A stretch of DNA of 64,000 nt, from the NCBI GenBank assembly GCA_020440605.1, contig JAGRNT010000001.1, positions 186,001-250,000 on the forward strand, in the 5' to 3' direction. The notes under the pieces are model-generated. The model did not search any database, was not told the origin of the DNA, and was given only the letters and a program-made list of their open reading frames with translations. This document shows, piece after piece, positions 1 through 8,452 of this stretch; within the stretch, counting starts at the first letter, position 1; the number at the start of each line of letters is the position of its first letter. The translations under genes and the position numbers were made by a program. This stretch comes from a bacterium (GTDB lineage: Bacteria; 4484-113; JAFGCY01).

Positions 1-130
1 GATTGCCAAGCAGGAACAGCAGCCCGCCGATCAGGATGAAGTGCAGCAGCGGCTCGCGCCAGAATGACTGCGGACGCGCTCCCGCTGCCTCGCCGTCAGC
101 TGCCTGCTGTACCGATGCCTTATCTGCCAT
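1..130 (-). CDS. N-terminal fragment of a PpiC-like peptidyl-prolyl isomerase or related membrane-anchored protein
   Basis: The first 43 codons of a minus-strand gene run off the left edge of the window. Reading from ATG at 130, a short hydrophilic N-terminus (MADKASVQQA...) leads to FWREPLLHFILIGGLLFLLG, a single membrane-spanning segment. The 'REPLLHFxLIG' opening is typical of membrane-anchored PpiC/parvulin-type isomerases that fold exported proteins. Only the anchor is visible, so the catalytic domain is inferred from this opening alone. Any other protein with this anchor type is possible. Confidence 0.6.
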   Translation of the reverse strand, partial: MADKASVQQAADGEAAGARPQSFWREPLLHFILIGGLLFLLGN

Positions 131-504
131 GTCTGTTCCCGGCCATAGCCGGATGCCAGATTATGGCGCATGACCGGGAGCTACCCGCTTTAGCGGTAGT
201 CGGAGGCCGGAGCAAACCGGGCAATGGAGGCACTGCGAAGCTGTGCCATTGGCGGCACTGCGAAGCTGTGCCAAGGGAAGATTAACCACAGAGCACACCA
301 GGTTCACAAAGCTGGATTCCAGCTCACAAAGCAATCCTTTGTGATCCGCTGGATCTTCGTGTTCTTCGTGGCTTGGTGGTAATTCTGTTTAGCGGTAGCC
401 GGGCGTTTACGCCCGGACTCGGTGTGTTGGTCTTAAGACCAACAGGGCCATGTAGCTCTGAAGAGCTACACTCCGCTACACCCTACAACCAAGATCCTAG
501 ATCC
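131..504. repeat. Intergenic stretch filled with short hairpins and word repeats
   Basis: No gene is seen. In order it holds: a hairpin with CTACC and GGTAG arms near 182-201; two tandem copies of a hairpin built on GGCAC and GTGCC arms with the inner loop TGCGAAGCT (about 230-272); a run related to the ACCACAGAGCACAC word (about 284-300); a run of the 'CTTCGTGTTCTTCGTGG' word (about 353-371); a CCGGGCG/CGCCCGG hairpin (about 397-416); the twin-hairpin element at 421-475; and a TACACCCTACAACC word followed by 'AGATCCTAGATCCTC' (about 476-507). The same modules recur elsewhere in the window. Confidence 0.75.
421..475 (+). repeat. Twin-hairpin element, copy 1
   Basis: Stem-loop 1 is the perfect palindrome GTTGGTCTTAAGACCAAC (426-443). 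It is followed by the 8-base linker AGGGCCAT and stem-loop 2 GTAGCTCTGAAGAGCTAC (452-469), then ACTCCG. This is the T-A/A-T version of both stems. Copies at 41032, 42945 and 57984 have C-G/G-C at the same stem positions. Confidence 0.8.
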
Positions 505-966
505 TCATTTCATCTCCGCGATCAGCTCGCGCATCCGCTCCTCGCTGACCCCGCTCGAGCGCTTCAGCTCGATCACCCCGTCCGGCTTGCCATCCCCGTC
601 CACATCCTGCCCGCCGGCCATGTCCTCCCCGAAGCCCAGCAGCACATACTCCTGCACCTCCGCACCCTCATGCACCGCGATGTAGCAGATATTGCCAGCG
701 GCCAGCTCGCCTGCCGTGAAGGCCACCGGATGCATCTCCGTGCCGTCATAGGGGTTCAGCAGCGCCTTGTTCTGCGCATCCTTCAAAAGCTCCGGGCCGA
801 GCATTTCCGGGTACAGCCCGCCGTTCTGCCGCGCCCAGTCCAGCAGGTTCTGCTCGATCAGCAGTACCGCGGCTTTCAGCTCCGCATCCGCCGGATTACC
901 CGCCGCCTGTTGCTGGCAGCCGTTCAGCAGCAGCCCCGCTGCCGCAATCAGCATTATCATCCGCAT
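505..966 (-). CDS. Small lipoprotein with pseudopilin-like C-terminal region
   Basis: A 153-residue predicted lipoprotein. The start at 966 is chosen because a purine-rich GGGGGAAAG lies just upstream and the residues that follow (MRMIMLIAAAGLLLNGC) form a lipoprotein signal with lipobox LLNGC. An upstream in-frame ATG would add an unlikely hydrophilic leader. The mature part has an amphipathic helix (about 25-50), then 'GLYPEMLGPELLKD' and 'LLNPYDGTEM'. These resemble the C-terminal part of type II secretion G-type pseudopilins and related secreted proteins. The end has an Asp-rich 'DVDGDGKPDG' loop that could bind calcium. No secretion genes are nearby, so the pseudopilin resemblance is structural only. 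Confidence 0.7.
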   Translation of the reverse strand: MRMIMLIAAAGLLLNGCQQQAAGNPADAELKAAVLLIEQNLLDWARQNGGLYPEMLGPELLKDAQNKALLNPYDGTEMHPVAFTAGELAAGNICYIAVHEGAEVQEYVLLGFGEDMAGGQDVDGDGKPDGVIELKRSSGVSEERMRELIAEMK

Positions 967-1154
967 GTCTTTCCCCCGGGGCCTGTTGCCCTGTCCGGCC
1001 TGTTGCGGCCCGGACTGCATCACTCTAGCACCCTGCGGCCCCGCCTGCCTGCCGGGCAGCAGCGCTAGCCGGCGATGCTACCATAGCAGCACGGAGTGCC
1101 GGCCGCCAGCCTGTGCTCCGTCCCAGACCAGAGCTGGCCAGGACCAGGAGCAAT

Positions 1155-1868
1155 ATGTCAACTCAGCCTACCCAGACCCGTCCCGGCGGCGGCACCAAGC
1201 GTGTCCGGCTCGTGCTCAGGTCGCGCGAGCACCATTATGGCGACGTGCATACCTACCACTTCAGCGCCGACGAGCCGCTGCCCTACAACGCCGGGCAGTA
1301 CGTGCATGTCGCCCTCGAGCTGGCCGACCCGGATGCCAAGCGCGTGCGTGAGCTGTCTTTCTCTTCCGCGCCGCATGAGGAGCATGTCAGCTTCACCATC
1401 GACGGCCGCTCGCGCTCGCCCTTCCAGCTGCATATGCTGGCAATGCAGCCGGGGGACAGCCTGCAGCTGTTCAAGTCCAAGATGCACATGCTCTGGCCGG
1501 TGATCGAGGAATGCGTGGTGTTCATCGCAGGCGGTGTCGGCGTCACGCCCTTTCGCTCGATGGCGCTGGACAAGGCGCACAGCGGGGTGCGGATGCGGAT
1601 GGAGCTGATCCACGCCGCCGGCAGCGAGCACCTGTTCGCCGACGTGCTCCAGCCGCTGATGGATGAATACATCGCCACCGACCGCGCGGGCCTGGCGGGC
1701 GAGATCAGGGCCTGCATCGAGCGCAACCCGGATGCGCGTTACTACATCGCGGGCTCACCGGGCTTCGTGGAGGGCGTGATGCAGCAGCTTGAAGCGGGGG
1801 GCATCAGCCAGAAGAAGATCGAAACGGACGAGTTCAAGGGCTATGAGGAGAACTGGACGGGGGAGTGA
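1155..1868 (+). CDS. FAD/NAD(P)-binding oxidoreductase, ferredoxin-NADP reductase type
   Basis: A 237-residue flavoprotein reductase that should pass electrons between NAD(P)H and a carrier through FAD. The FAD domain carries RELSFSSAP (about residues 63-71), matching the RxYSxxS-type flavin motif. The NAD(P) domain carries FIAGGVGVTPFRSM (about 125-138), the pyridine-nucleotide glycine motif, and ends with YYIAGSPGFVEGV (about 198-210). No iron-sulfur domain is attached, so it resembles stand-alone reductase modules. The start at 1155 follows AGGAG by six bases. An earlier in-frame start at 1113 lacks such a site. A hairpin repeat begins ten bases after the stop. The electron partner is unknown. 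Confidence 0.85.
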   Translation: MSTQPTQTRPGGGTKRVRLVLRSREHHYGDVHTYHFSADEPLPYNAGQYVHVALELADPDAKRVRELSFSSAPHEEHVSFTIDGRSRSPFQLHMLAMQPGDSLQLFKSKMHMLWPVIEECVVFIAGGVGVTPFRSMALDKAHSGVRMRMELIHAAGSEHLFADVLQPLMDEYIATDRAGLAGEIRACIERNPDARYYIAGSPGFVEGVMQQLEAGGISQKKIETDEFKGYEENWTGE

Positions 1869-1877
1869 TGCTGGATT

Positions 1878-2028
1878 CGGAGGTGCGACACTTGTTGTCG
1901 CACAATGGATCAAACATCCAATTGAGGTTGCCAGCTACACTTCATCCAAACAGAGATTGTGTAGCGGGAAGATTGTTCCAAGTGACCTTGGTATCTAATA
2001 TTGTGCGACAACAAGTGTCGCACCTCCG
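1878..2028. mobile_element. MITE-like element with hairpin-forming terminal inverted repeats
   Basis: The left 29 bases (1878-1906) are the exact reverse complement of the right 29 bases (2000-2028). Each end is itself a hairpin with arms GTGCGACA and TGTCGCAC. The 93-base centre has no reading frame. It lies ten bases after the reductase stop and about 30 bases beyond the 3' end of tRNA-Val. A second element with the same style of ends, but unrelated centre, lies at 31458-31631. Confidence 0.8.
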
Positions 2029-2056
2029 GCCACAATCTGCCGTTTGAAGGGGGAAA

Positions 2057-2133
<77 letters not shown>

Positions 2134-2140
2134 GGAAGTC

Positions 2141-2214
2141 TGGAGGCGGCGGACGGAATCGAACCGTCGATAAAGGATTTGCAGTCCTCTGCCTTACCAC
2201 TTGGCTACGCCGCC
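2141..2214 (-). tRNA. tRNA-Cys (anticodon GCA), CCA encoded
   Basis: On the minus strand the acceptor arms GGCGGCG/CGCCGCC, anticodon arm AGGAC/ATCCT-type pairing with loop containing GCA, and T arm GGTTCGATTCC form a complete tRNA. The discriminator U is followed by an encoded CCA. It sits seven bases upstream of tRNA-Val on the same strand, so the two are probably co-transcribed. Confidence 0.95.
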
Positions 2215-2308
2215 AGATCCTCTCCCCACCGGGGCTGACCCGCAGGGGAAGAAGAATTATAACACTGCTTCGGGGAAGCTTGGAGAGTGGTGTCTGGAGT
2301 TCGCAAAT

Positions 2309-2397
2309 TTCCCCAGGCCTGCGGCCTGACAGGAATGATCCGGTCAGGCGAAGCCTGACACCAGCCCTACCCACTACAACCTATAACCTACAACCTC
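2309..2397. repeat. Two hairpins plus CTACAACC word array
   Basis: A CAGGCC-TGC-GGCCTG hairpin is followed by a GTCAGGC-GAA-GCCTGAC hairpin (about 2342-2358), then a run of the degenerate word CCTACAACCTA (about 2366-2396). The GTCAGGC/GCCTGAC stem is the same as in the hairpins at 14851 and 25803. Confidence 0.7.
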
Positions 2398-2434
2398 AAA
2401 AAAAACTCCCCGGAGCTACTACCCTCCAGGGAGT
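2398..2434 (-). terminator. Rho-independent terminator of the 2496-4772 lipoprotein gene
   Basis: On the minus strand, arms ACTCCC and GGGAGT, extended by GGAG/CTCC, flank a short loop and are followed by an eight-base T run (A run 2398-2405 on the plus strand). It lies about 60 bases beyond the stop codon. Confidence 0.85.
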
Positions 2435-2495
2435 CTTTCAAAGAGTTGGTGATTCGGGACCCGGGCACTGCCCGGACCAAAACTACTACCTTGGT

Positions 2496-4772
2496 TTACA
2501 GACCGATCGGGTTCTCAGGCGAACCCGGATCACCGGGGGCCGGAGGCACGTCATCGAAGAATGGCTCGATGCCGATCGGGGTTCCGCCGCCACCGCCGCC
2601 CGGGGCGCCGATGGGCCACATCCAGAAGTCCATTTCACGGTTGTAGCTCTCGGGCCAGATGCGGATGAAGATGTCCTCATAACCGCCGGCCTGGATCAGC
2701 AGGTTGTACTCAGCCTCAGCCAGCGTGGTGCTGTAGCGGCCGCTGCCATCGCTGACCACGTGACGGTGGTAGGCACCGCCCAGTGACTCCTCCCAGGGGG
2801 TGAAGACCATGTCAGCGCCGGCGATGGTGGAGTCATCGTAGCCGTCGAACACGGTGCCGCTGAAGTTGCCGGTCACCACGTCCGGAGCCTCGTAGGTCTC
2901 CAGCACCAGGCTCACGTTGCTGGCCTGGCCATCCCTGATCTCAACGCTGATGCCCTGGGTCAGGTAGCCGTTGCGGTAGCCGCTGACCAGCCACTCACCG
3001 ACGGGCACGTTGTCGATCACGAAGTTGCCGGAGGCATCCGTGTAGGTGAAGGGATCCACGTTGGGCTGGGTCGCATTGACGAGCACGTCCGGCAGGGGGT
3101 TGCCATCCTCATCGGTGACCTTGCCCTGCACGCTTCCCACCGGGATCTCCGGCAGGGTGATTACCACCTCGTTGGCGGCCTCGTTCTCCTCGACGGTCAC
3201 ATCCGCGCTGTAGGCGACGTGGCGGTAGGCGCTGGCGAACACGTAGTACGGGCCGGCCGGAACCTCATCGAAGCTGAACTCACCGTTCTCGTCGGCGTAG
3301 GTGCTGTAGTAACCGATGAAGGCATCGGCGACCATCGAGCTGGAGCGGCCGTTGCGGCGCTCCCAGAGGAAGCGCTGCATCGTGTTGTTGTCAAACTCGC
3401 TGCCGCTGCTGCCGCTGCCGTCACTGTTCGTGCTTTCCTCGGCGAAGTCCGCCGCGGGAGCCGTCGGGAAGGCGAAGTCATCGCTGCCGCCGGTGTTCAT
3501 GTCCTCACCGCGGGACTGCGGGGGAGCCGGGGCACCGAACTCGTTGAAGATCTCGATGCCGTCCTCGAACACCATGTCCAGGTCCACCGCGCCGGGCACG
3601 GCGATGTCGTAGCCGAAGCCACCGCCGAACACGTACTCCACGTAGGCGCCCTTGAGCGGCTGGCCCTCACCGTCAACGACCTTGCCGCTGATGGCGGTCA
3701 TCACGATCGGCTGGATCGCGATCTCCACCTCGAGGTTCTCGGTCATGCCGTAGATCTCGCGGCTGAGGTTGCCGTTCAGATAGCCTTCCTTGTAGACGCT
3801 GAACCAGGCGCTGTAACCGGCGACGCTGTCGGGGAACTCGAAGTAACCGTCCGCATCCGTGGTCAGCTCCTGGTACTGGGGCTCATAGCGCCAGTAGTCA
3901 TCGGGGGCGAGGCTCAGGCTGATGTCGCGGCCGTCCGCGCCGCCGCCGGCGAAGCCGGGCTCGGTCTGGCCCACGTTCGGGCTGTCATCGACCTCGTCCC
4001 ACTTGAAGTCATCCTCGAAGCCGATCGGCTCGGGGATGCCGAAGTAGCCGGTGTCCACCATCATGCTGACGGTCGCACCGCCAACGCCGGCGCCGCTCTT
4101 GCTGTCCACGATGCGGCCGCTGACCATGATCCCGTCACCGCTGCCGACCTGGCCCTTGCGGGTCAGCTCGATGTTGCGGATGCTGGTGTCACCCTCGGCC
4201 ACGCGCACCATCGCCATGCCGGGGTAGTAATCCTCGACATTGGCAACGATGTTCCAGGTGCCGCTGCTGACGTCGTCAAAGCGGTAGACGCCGCCGCTGG
4301 TGTGCGTGGTCTGCACGCCACCGGCCTCGGAGAAGATCGTGACCTCGACGTTGTTGAGGCCCGCGCCGCTGTTCTCGTCGGTCACGCTGCCGCCGAGACT
4401 GCCGGTACCCTCACCGCCGACACTCGGCTGGAAACGGATCACGAGGTTCTGGTTGTCCAGCGGCACCACGCTGCGGCTGCCGACCACCACGCCGTTCGTG
4501 CCCAGCGAGATTTCATTCTCGGTGTTCACGCCACGGGGGAACTGGCCGCGCTGCAGGGTGAAGGCGCCGTTGGCATCCGTGGAGATCCCGGTGTCCTGGC
4601 CCTCGACGCGCACCTGCAGATTGCTCAGCGGTGTGCCGTTCGTGCCGTAAGCGACTGCGGTCATGCGCTCGAAGCTGTCCGGCGGCGTCGCCGGACCTCC
4701 CCCGCCACCGCAGGATGCAAGCAGCGCGGCCATCAGGGCCAGCGCCACCCAAACGATATTCACTGACTTCAT
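2496..4772 (-). CDS. Large lipoprotein with repeated carboxypeptidase-regulatory-like (transthyretin-fold) domains
   Basis: A 758-residue cell-surface lipoprotein. The signal ends in LLASCGGGGG, so Cys21 should be lipidated. The mature chain holds four or five beta-sandwich units of the carboxypeptidase-regulatory type, seen as recurring stretches such as 'GRIVDSKSGAGVGGATV', 'GKVVDGEGQPLKGAYV', 'GKVTDEDGNPLPDVLV' and 'GTVFDGYDDSTIAGADM'. Each is followed by a 'T/SDANGxFxxxxVP' strand. Acidic linkers rich in Asp, Gly and Ser separate units near residues 240-300 and 405-465. The C-terminus is Gly/Pro-rich. The start follows GGGAGGT. Function is probably adhesive or structural. No enzyme motif is seen. 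Confidence 0.85.
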   Translation of the reverse strand: MKSVNIVWVALALMAALLASCGGGGGPATPPDSFERMTAVAYGTNGTPLSNLQVRVEGQDTGISTDANGAFTLQRGQFPRGVNTENEISLGTNGVVVGSRSVVPLDNQNLVIRFQPSVGGEGTGSLGGSVTDENSGAGLNNVEVTIFSEAGGVQTTHTSGGVYRFDDVSSGTWNIVANVEDYYPGMAMVRVAEGDTSIRNIELTRKGQVGSGDGIMVSGRIVDSKSGAGVGGATVSMMVDTGYFGIPEPIGFEDDFKWDEVDDSPNVGQTEPGFAGGGADGRDISLSLAPDDYWRYEPQYQELTTDADGYFEFPDSVAGYSAWFSVYKEGYLNGNLSREIYGMTENLEVEIAIQPIVMTAISGKVVDGEGQPLKGAYVEYVFGGGFGYDIAVPGAVDLDMVFEDGIEIFNEFGAPAPPQSRGEDMNTGGSDDFAFPTAPAADFAEESTNSDGSGSSGSEFDNNTMQRFLWERRNGRSSSMVADAFIGYYSTYADENGEFSFDEVPAGPYYVFASAYRHVAYSADVTVEENEAANEVVITLPEIPVGSVQGKVTDEDGNPLPDVLVNATQPNVDPFTYTDASGNFVIDNVPVGEWLVSGYRNGYLTQGISVEIRDGQASNVSLVLETYEAPDVVTGNFSGTVFDGYDDSTIAGADMVFTPWEESLGGAYHRHVVSDGSGRYSTTLAEAEYNLLIQAGGYEDIFIRIWPESYNREMDFWMWPIGAPGGGGGGTPIGIEPFFDDVPPAPGDPGSPENPIGL

Positions 4773-4943
4773 GTAGTACCTCCCGCAGTACTAATCAGAG
4801 AGCGAGTCATGCCCACTGGGCACGACGGTAACAGTCTGCACTACGGGGGTATTCTATCCGGTCACCAGTTTTTGTGGGGTACCAGTTGCCCGGTTTTTGC
4901 GGGTAACCGGTCCAATCCAGTCTGGATCTGGCCTGAGCGGTCC

Positions 4944-5879
4944 TCAGACCTCTTCCCCGACCTCCACCGGAAGTGCCATGGGGCCCTGATCCACCGCGAA
5001 TTCCTCCGGATGCAGCTCCTGCTGGATCGAGGCCCCCATCTCCGCTCCGAAGAGCACGATGCTGGTTGAGAAGTAGATCCAGATCATCAGCACGATGAAT
5101 CCGGCCATCGGGCCATAGAGCGTGGCGAATACGCCGCCGGCCATCACGATCTGGGTAAACAGGAACTTGCTCAGGTACCACAGAAGCCCCACCGGCAGGG
5201 CAACACCGAGAGACACTTTCCAGGGAACGCGCTTCGTGGGCAGGTACTGGTAGATCAGGAACACCGTGAAACAGGCCGCAAGCGCCGGCACGCTGTCCGT
5301 CAGCACGATCCACAGACCGTCGAGGCGGAAGCCGAGGAAGGCCGGCACGAGGTTCTCGAGATTGCGCAGCGCCGTGCTCAGCATCAGGAACAGCCCGGTC
5401 AGCGCTCCGGCGGAGATGAACAGCACCACCGAAACCAGCTTGCTGCGCAGGAAGGGCCGCACCTGGCTGCCGCCCCAGGCCCGGGTCAGCATCGCCTGCA
5501 GGATCTCATAGAAGCGGATCCCGGCCCAGAGGAAGGAGAGGATACCGAAGCCGGCCCCGGCCACGCTGATCCCGTCCTCGCTGATCTTGCTGAGCCGCTC
5601 GCGCAGCATCACGATCGCATCCGGCAGCAGGTAGGGCCTGAGCACGGCATCGAGGCTGTTGTAGACATCCACACTCGGGCCGACGATCTGCGTGAGGATC
5701 ACGAGCGCGAGATAGGAGAGCGGGATGATCGAGATCACCACGAAGAAGGACAGCGCCGCCGACATGAACATGCAGCCGTGTTCGTGGTAGGCATCGGCCG
5801 CGCGCAGGATGATCCGGCCAAGCGGATGCTCCCGCAGCTCGCTGCGGAGTCTGGCAGGCATTCCGAACAGGTGTTGCAT
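4944..5879 (-). CDS. YihY/BrkB-family inner-membrane protein
   Basis: A 311-residue polytopic membrane protein with about six transmembrane helices, among them 'MSAALSFFVVISIIPLSYLALVI' split by small residues, 'VVLFISAGALTGLFLML' and 'FIVLMIWIYFSTSIVLFGAE'. The last, with 'WIYxSxxIxLFGAEM', is the hallmark C-terminal helix of the YihY/BrkB family. The family's function is unsettled. The start at 5879 follows GGAAG and removes an improbable 29-residue Cys-rich extension. The charged C-terminus (about 35 residues) is cytoplasmic by family topology. The gene is transcribed away from the antitoxin-like gene at 6045. Confidence 0.88.
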   Translation of the reverse strand: MQHLFGMPARLRSELREHPLGRIILRAADAYHEHGCMFMSAALSFFVVISIIPLSYLALVILTQIVGPSVDVYNSLDAVLRPYLLPDAIVMLRERLSKISEDGISVAGAGFGILSFLWAGIRFYEILQAMLTRAWGGSQVRPFLRSKLVSVVLFISAGALTGLFLMLSTALRNLENLVPAFLGFRLDGLWIVLTDSVPALAACFTVFLIYQYLPTKRVPWKVSLGVALPVGLLWYLSKFLFTQIVMAGGVFATLYGPMAGFIVLMIWIYFSTSIVLFGAEMGASIQQELHPEEFAVDQGPMALPVEVGEEV

Positions 5880-6032
5880 GCGCGCTTCCGTTTCCCAATT
5901 ATCGCAGGCGGCGCAGCGGGATGCGGCCTGCGTGGTTTCCCCACAAAGTTCGATGGCGAGGAACATGTTGGTTATTGCGGACTCTACACCTGTGTTCCCA
6001 ATGGAGGAATGTGTTTGCAGGTTCTGCGAAGT

Positions 6033-6038
6033 TATAAT
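6033..6038 (+). promoter_or_regulatory. -10 hexamer TATAAT placed for leaderless start at 6045
   Basis: A perfect TATAAT ends six bases before the ATG at 6045, so transcription should begin at or next to the start codon. No ribosome binding site lies between. Confidence 0.65.
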
Positions 6039-6044
6039 CTGCCT

Positions 6045-6257
6045 ATGTCAGTAGATGGCCGCTTCAAACTGCATCCCCAGATCGTGACGGATGCCCAGGG
6101 CAAGCCCACCGCCGTGCAGCTCAGCCTGGACGAGTTTCAGCGGCTGCTGGAGCTGATCGAGGATTCCGCGGATGCTGAGTGCTTCCGCAGGGCCCTGGCT
6201 GAAGCAGAAGGATACCGCAGCCTGGATGAGGTGCTGGCGGAGCTGGCCATTAGCTGA
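6045..6257 (+). CDS. Small Phd/YefM-like antitoxin-type protein
   Basis: A 70-residue protein. 'HPQIVTDAQGKPTAVQLSLDEFQRLLELIED' (residues about 9-39, given here only as a region) matches the pattern of Phd/YefM-type proteins: a beta strand giving 'G.P.AVxLsxxEFxxLLE', then an acidic helical tail ending 'SLDEVLAELAIS'. Such proteins usually repress their own operon and neutralise a partner toxin. No RelE, Doc or PIN toxin gene follows. The next gene is an NTF2-like protein, so this is an orphan, or the function differs. The start at 6045 is chosen from the TATAAT six bases upstream and the family length. Confidence 0.65.
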   Translation: MSVDGRFKLHPQIVTDAQGKPTAVQLSLDEFQRLLELIEDSADAECFRRALAEAEGYRSLDEVLAELAIS

Positions 6258-6309
6258 AGCAGCGGCATGTAAGGAAAGCTTGGTTGACACGCGCTATCGT
6301 AATGGAACC

Positions 6310-6696
6310 ATGTCCATCGCAGTCATGCTGCCGGTCTACCTGAACCAGCTCAGTGGCGGGCGCACGCTCAACTGCTGCGGCCTGATGCACCATGACGCCG
6401 AACAGTATGAGAACGGTGAGCTGTTCGCCCGGGGCCGCAATGAGGCCCTGGCCAGACAGCGCAGCTTCCGCGAAGGCATCACGGAATTCAGCGCCAGCCT
6501 GCTGGACAGCCGCATCGAGGGTAATAGCGCGCTGCTGCATGTGCAGTATGCCTGGACCGCCGCCGATGGCACGCGCCATTGCCAGCCCGGGATCCACCTC
6601 CAGCGCTGGGAGGGCCGGATGATCCGCCGCGAGGACTTCTGGGTCGGCGAGCAGTACGAGGCCCGGCGCAGCCAGTACTTCCCCGACCCGGCCTGA
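6310..6696 (+). CDS. NTF2/SnoaL-like protein
   Basis: A 128-residue protein resembling the cone-shaped NTF2-like fold. An N-terminal helix, 'HHDAEQYENGELFARGRNEALARQR' as a region (about 27-51), precedes a set of long strands ('SALLHVQYAW', 'HCQPGIHLQRW', 'MIRREDFWVG'). SnoaL-like members are small-molecule enzymes or binding modules, and the substrate cannot be told here. The start at 6310 was chosen over earlier ATGs because the upstream residues overlap the previous gene in another frame. TATCGT lies nine bases upstream and no ribosome binding site is seen. The gene converges with the lipoprotein gene at 6736. Confidence 0.6.
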   Translation: MSIAVMLPVYLNQLSGGRTLNCCGLMHHDAEQYENGELFARGRNEALARQRSFREGITEFSASLLDSRIEGNSALLHVQYAWTAADGTRHCQPGIHLQRWEGRMIRREDFWVGEQYEARRSQYFPDPA

Positions 6697-6735
6697 GCGC
6701 TTCGACTTGCCTGACCCCGAATCTGCCGGTCCAGC

Positions 6736-8337
6736 CTATTCGACTCCGTAGTACATCGCGCAGTACAGCACCTTGTTGTCATAGTCCAGATAGGCAATGC
6801 AGGGCCGACCGGCGATCACTGCCATGTCCATCTGCTGCACGCTTCCGAAATTGACGGGATGCACCCGTTCCGCTGCCCAGCTCCCATCGGCACCCGCCGG
6901 ATCCGCTGACCTGAGTACGGCGGGGTTGGATCCAGCGTCGATGTTCATGGCCAGCAGAAGTTCCCCGTCCAGATACAGTGCGTCAATCACATCCTGGATC
7001 CCGCCGAAGCTGCCTGGCAGCTGCACCGCTGACTGCCAGTCATTCACACTCTCACCCGTAGCCGTCTCCGACCTGAGCCAGACATAATTGTCGGAAGCCA
7101 GATCCAGATAGCTGACAGCCGGCCGGCCCCCGGCACCCAGCAGTCTGATTGCCAGGCCGGATTCATTGCTGTCGGTCAGCTGGACCAGATTCTGCCAGTC
7201 CGCCGCACTGGCACCGTCATCAGTGCTGCTGATCACATACTGGCACTGGTTGCTGTTGAAATCCCGGAAGGCGAGCGCGGGCCTGCCTGCAATCATCGCG
7301 GCACTGAAGCTGAAGGAAGGCCCGGAATGGATCTGCGTGCTGCTCCAGTCTCCCGCGTCCAGTCCGCCAGCCGTGGAGCTGCGCGCCAGGGCGATCCCGG
7401 CTGCATTGGCAAACACGACCACAGGCTTGCCAAGCACCTCCATGTACCGCGGAGTGACGGAAATCGGCGCATCCGCGATCTTGACAGCCGTCCAGCTCTC
7501 CCCGTCCCTGCCGTCCACAAGCGGACTGCTTGCCATCCGGAGGGAGTTCCCGGCGATGTCCTTGTAGAACACCGCAGGCCTGCCGTCCACGACCTGCAGT
7601 TCATGGACTCCCGCAGCGGTCAGGTTGTCAAGCAGGTATGACTGCCAGTTGCCATCACTGACCACTTCTGCCGTGTTGCTGATTGAGTAGATCGTCGTCT
7701 GCAGTGTGAAGTCCCCGTGGACGATTGCGGGGCGGCCGTCAATCTCGGCCAGCGAAGGACTGCTGTCGAACTGCACGTCGTCAATCACTTCCGTCACCAG
7801 CCAGCCTCTGTAATCAGTATGCAGCTCGATGCTGTTGACAGCGAAGCTGCTGCCCGCCGGTACGAGCACCGCCACATGGCAGTTGTCCAGGGCCGAGCGG
7901 TGCACTGCGTCGTCAAGGCTGACAGCCTGCGTGCCGCTGAATCCGCCGCTGATGTCCCAGCGGCCCGCCGCATGGTTGGCAACGGCGATGTAGGTCTCGC
8001 CGGCCTGCTGGTCAAGCGAGAAGCTGAACTCCGTGAGGTATTCGTTCGCGGGAATCGCGAACTGCCACCAGGCCCAGATCAGCCCCGCCGCAGCATCCAT
8101 TCCCAGCCTGCCGGATCCCAGGTCAATGGCAGTCCCGGACTGCATCACATACTCAGTGCCGGACTGGCTGGCACTCATCGCCAGACTGGATGCGCGATCC
8201 TCCGGAACAGGCGGAAGCTGCTCCTGCAGCGTGGTTTCCGCAGTGTCCTGGCGGATCACGGGGGCGGGAATGCGCCCGCAGCCGCAGGCAAGCACCGGCA
8301 ATATGCACGCAAGGGCAGTAATAATCAGGATTCGCAC
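6736..8337 (-). CDS. Lipoprotein with 'GRW' module and propeller-like repeats
   Basis: A 533-residue lipoprotein starting at GTG behind GGGAGGGA. Cys18 or Cys20 of 'LACGCG' is the likely lipid site. Residues 85-175 form a module shared with the proteins at 9738, 22558 and 27935: 'WQFAIP' then 'TYIAVANHAAGRWDISGG' and a 'HVAVLVPAGSS' strand. From about 185 to the end the chain consists of repeats of about 55 residues centred on 'xGRPAVxYxD' (for example 'AGRPALAFRDFNSNQCQYV', 'AGRPCIAYLDYDNKVLY'), which suggests a beta-propeller. A TAGAAT lies about 30 bases upstream of the start. No catalytic residues are recognised. A surface or secreted binding role is inferred. Confidence 0.75.
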   Translation of the reverse strand: MRILIITALACILPVLACGCGRIPAPVIRQDTAETTLQEQLPPVPEDRASSLAMSASQSGTEYVMQSGTAIDLGSGRLGMDAAAGLIWAWWQFAIPANEYLTEFSFSLDQQAGETYIAVANHAAGRWDISGGFSGTQAVSLDDAVHRSALDNCHVAVLVPAGSSFAVNSIELHTDYRGWLVTEVIDDVQFDSSPSLAEIDGRPAIVHGDFTLQTTIYSISNTAEVVSDGNWQSYLLDNLTAAGVHELQVVDGRPAVFYKDIAGNSLRMASSPLVDGRDGESWTAVKIADAPISVTPRYMEVLGKPVVVFANAAGIALARSSTAGGLDAGDWSSTQIHSGPSFSFSAAMIAGRPALAFRDFNSNQCQYVISSTDDGASAADWQNLVQLTDSNESGLAIRLLGAGGRPAVSYLDLASDNYVWLRSETATGESVNDWQSAVQLPGSFGGIQDVIDALYLDGELLLAMNIDAGSNPAVLRSADPAGADGSWAAERVHPVNFGSVQQMDMAVIAGRPCIAYLDYDNKVLYCAMYYGVE

Positions 8338-8452
8338 GTGTCCCTCCCGGGAGGATTGACCCTGATTCTAGCCTGATGCCAATACGCACGCAAGCTGCGA
8401 AGGCAGTCTCACAGCACTGGCAACGATTCTTCCTGGTGTTGGGAACTGAAGC

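Noticed and set aside
373..1068. Plus-strand frame covering the small lipoprotein gene
   Set aside because: It starts in repeats and is His/Leu/Arg-rich without motifs. The minus-strand frame has a lipobox and ribosome site.
3219..4766. Plus-strand frame of 515 codons opposite the 2496-4772 lipoprotein
   Set aside because: Ala/Val/His-rich shadow. The opposite frame has lipobox and repeated beta domains.
6284..6301. TTGACA plus TATCGT as a standard sigma-70 promoter before 6310
   Set aside because: The spacing is only five bases, so the two cannot be a -35/-10 pair. TATCGT alone is kept as a weak -10.
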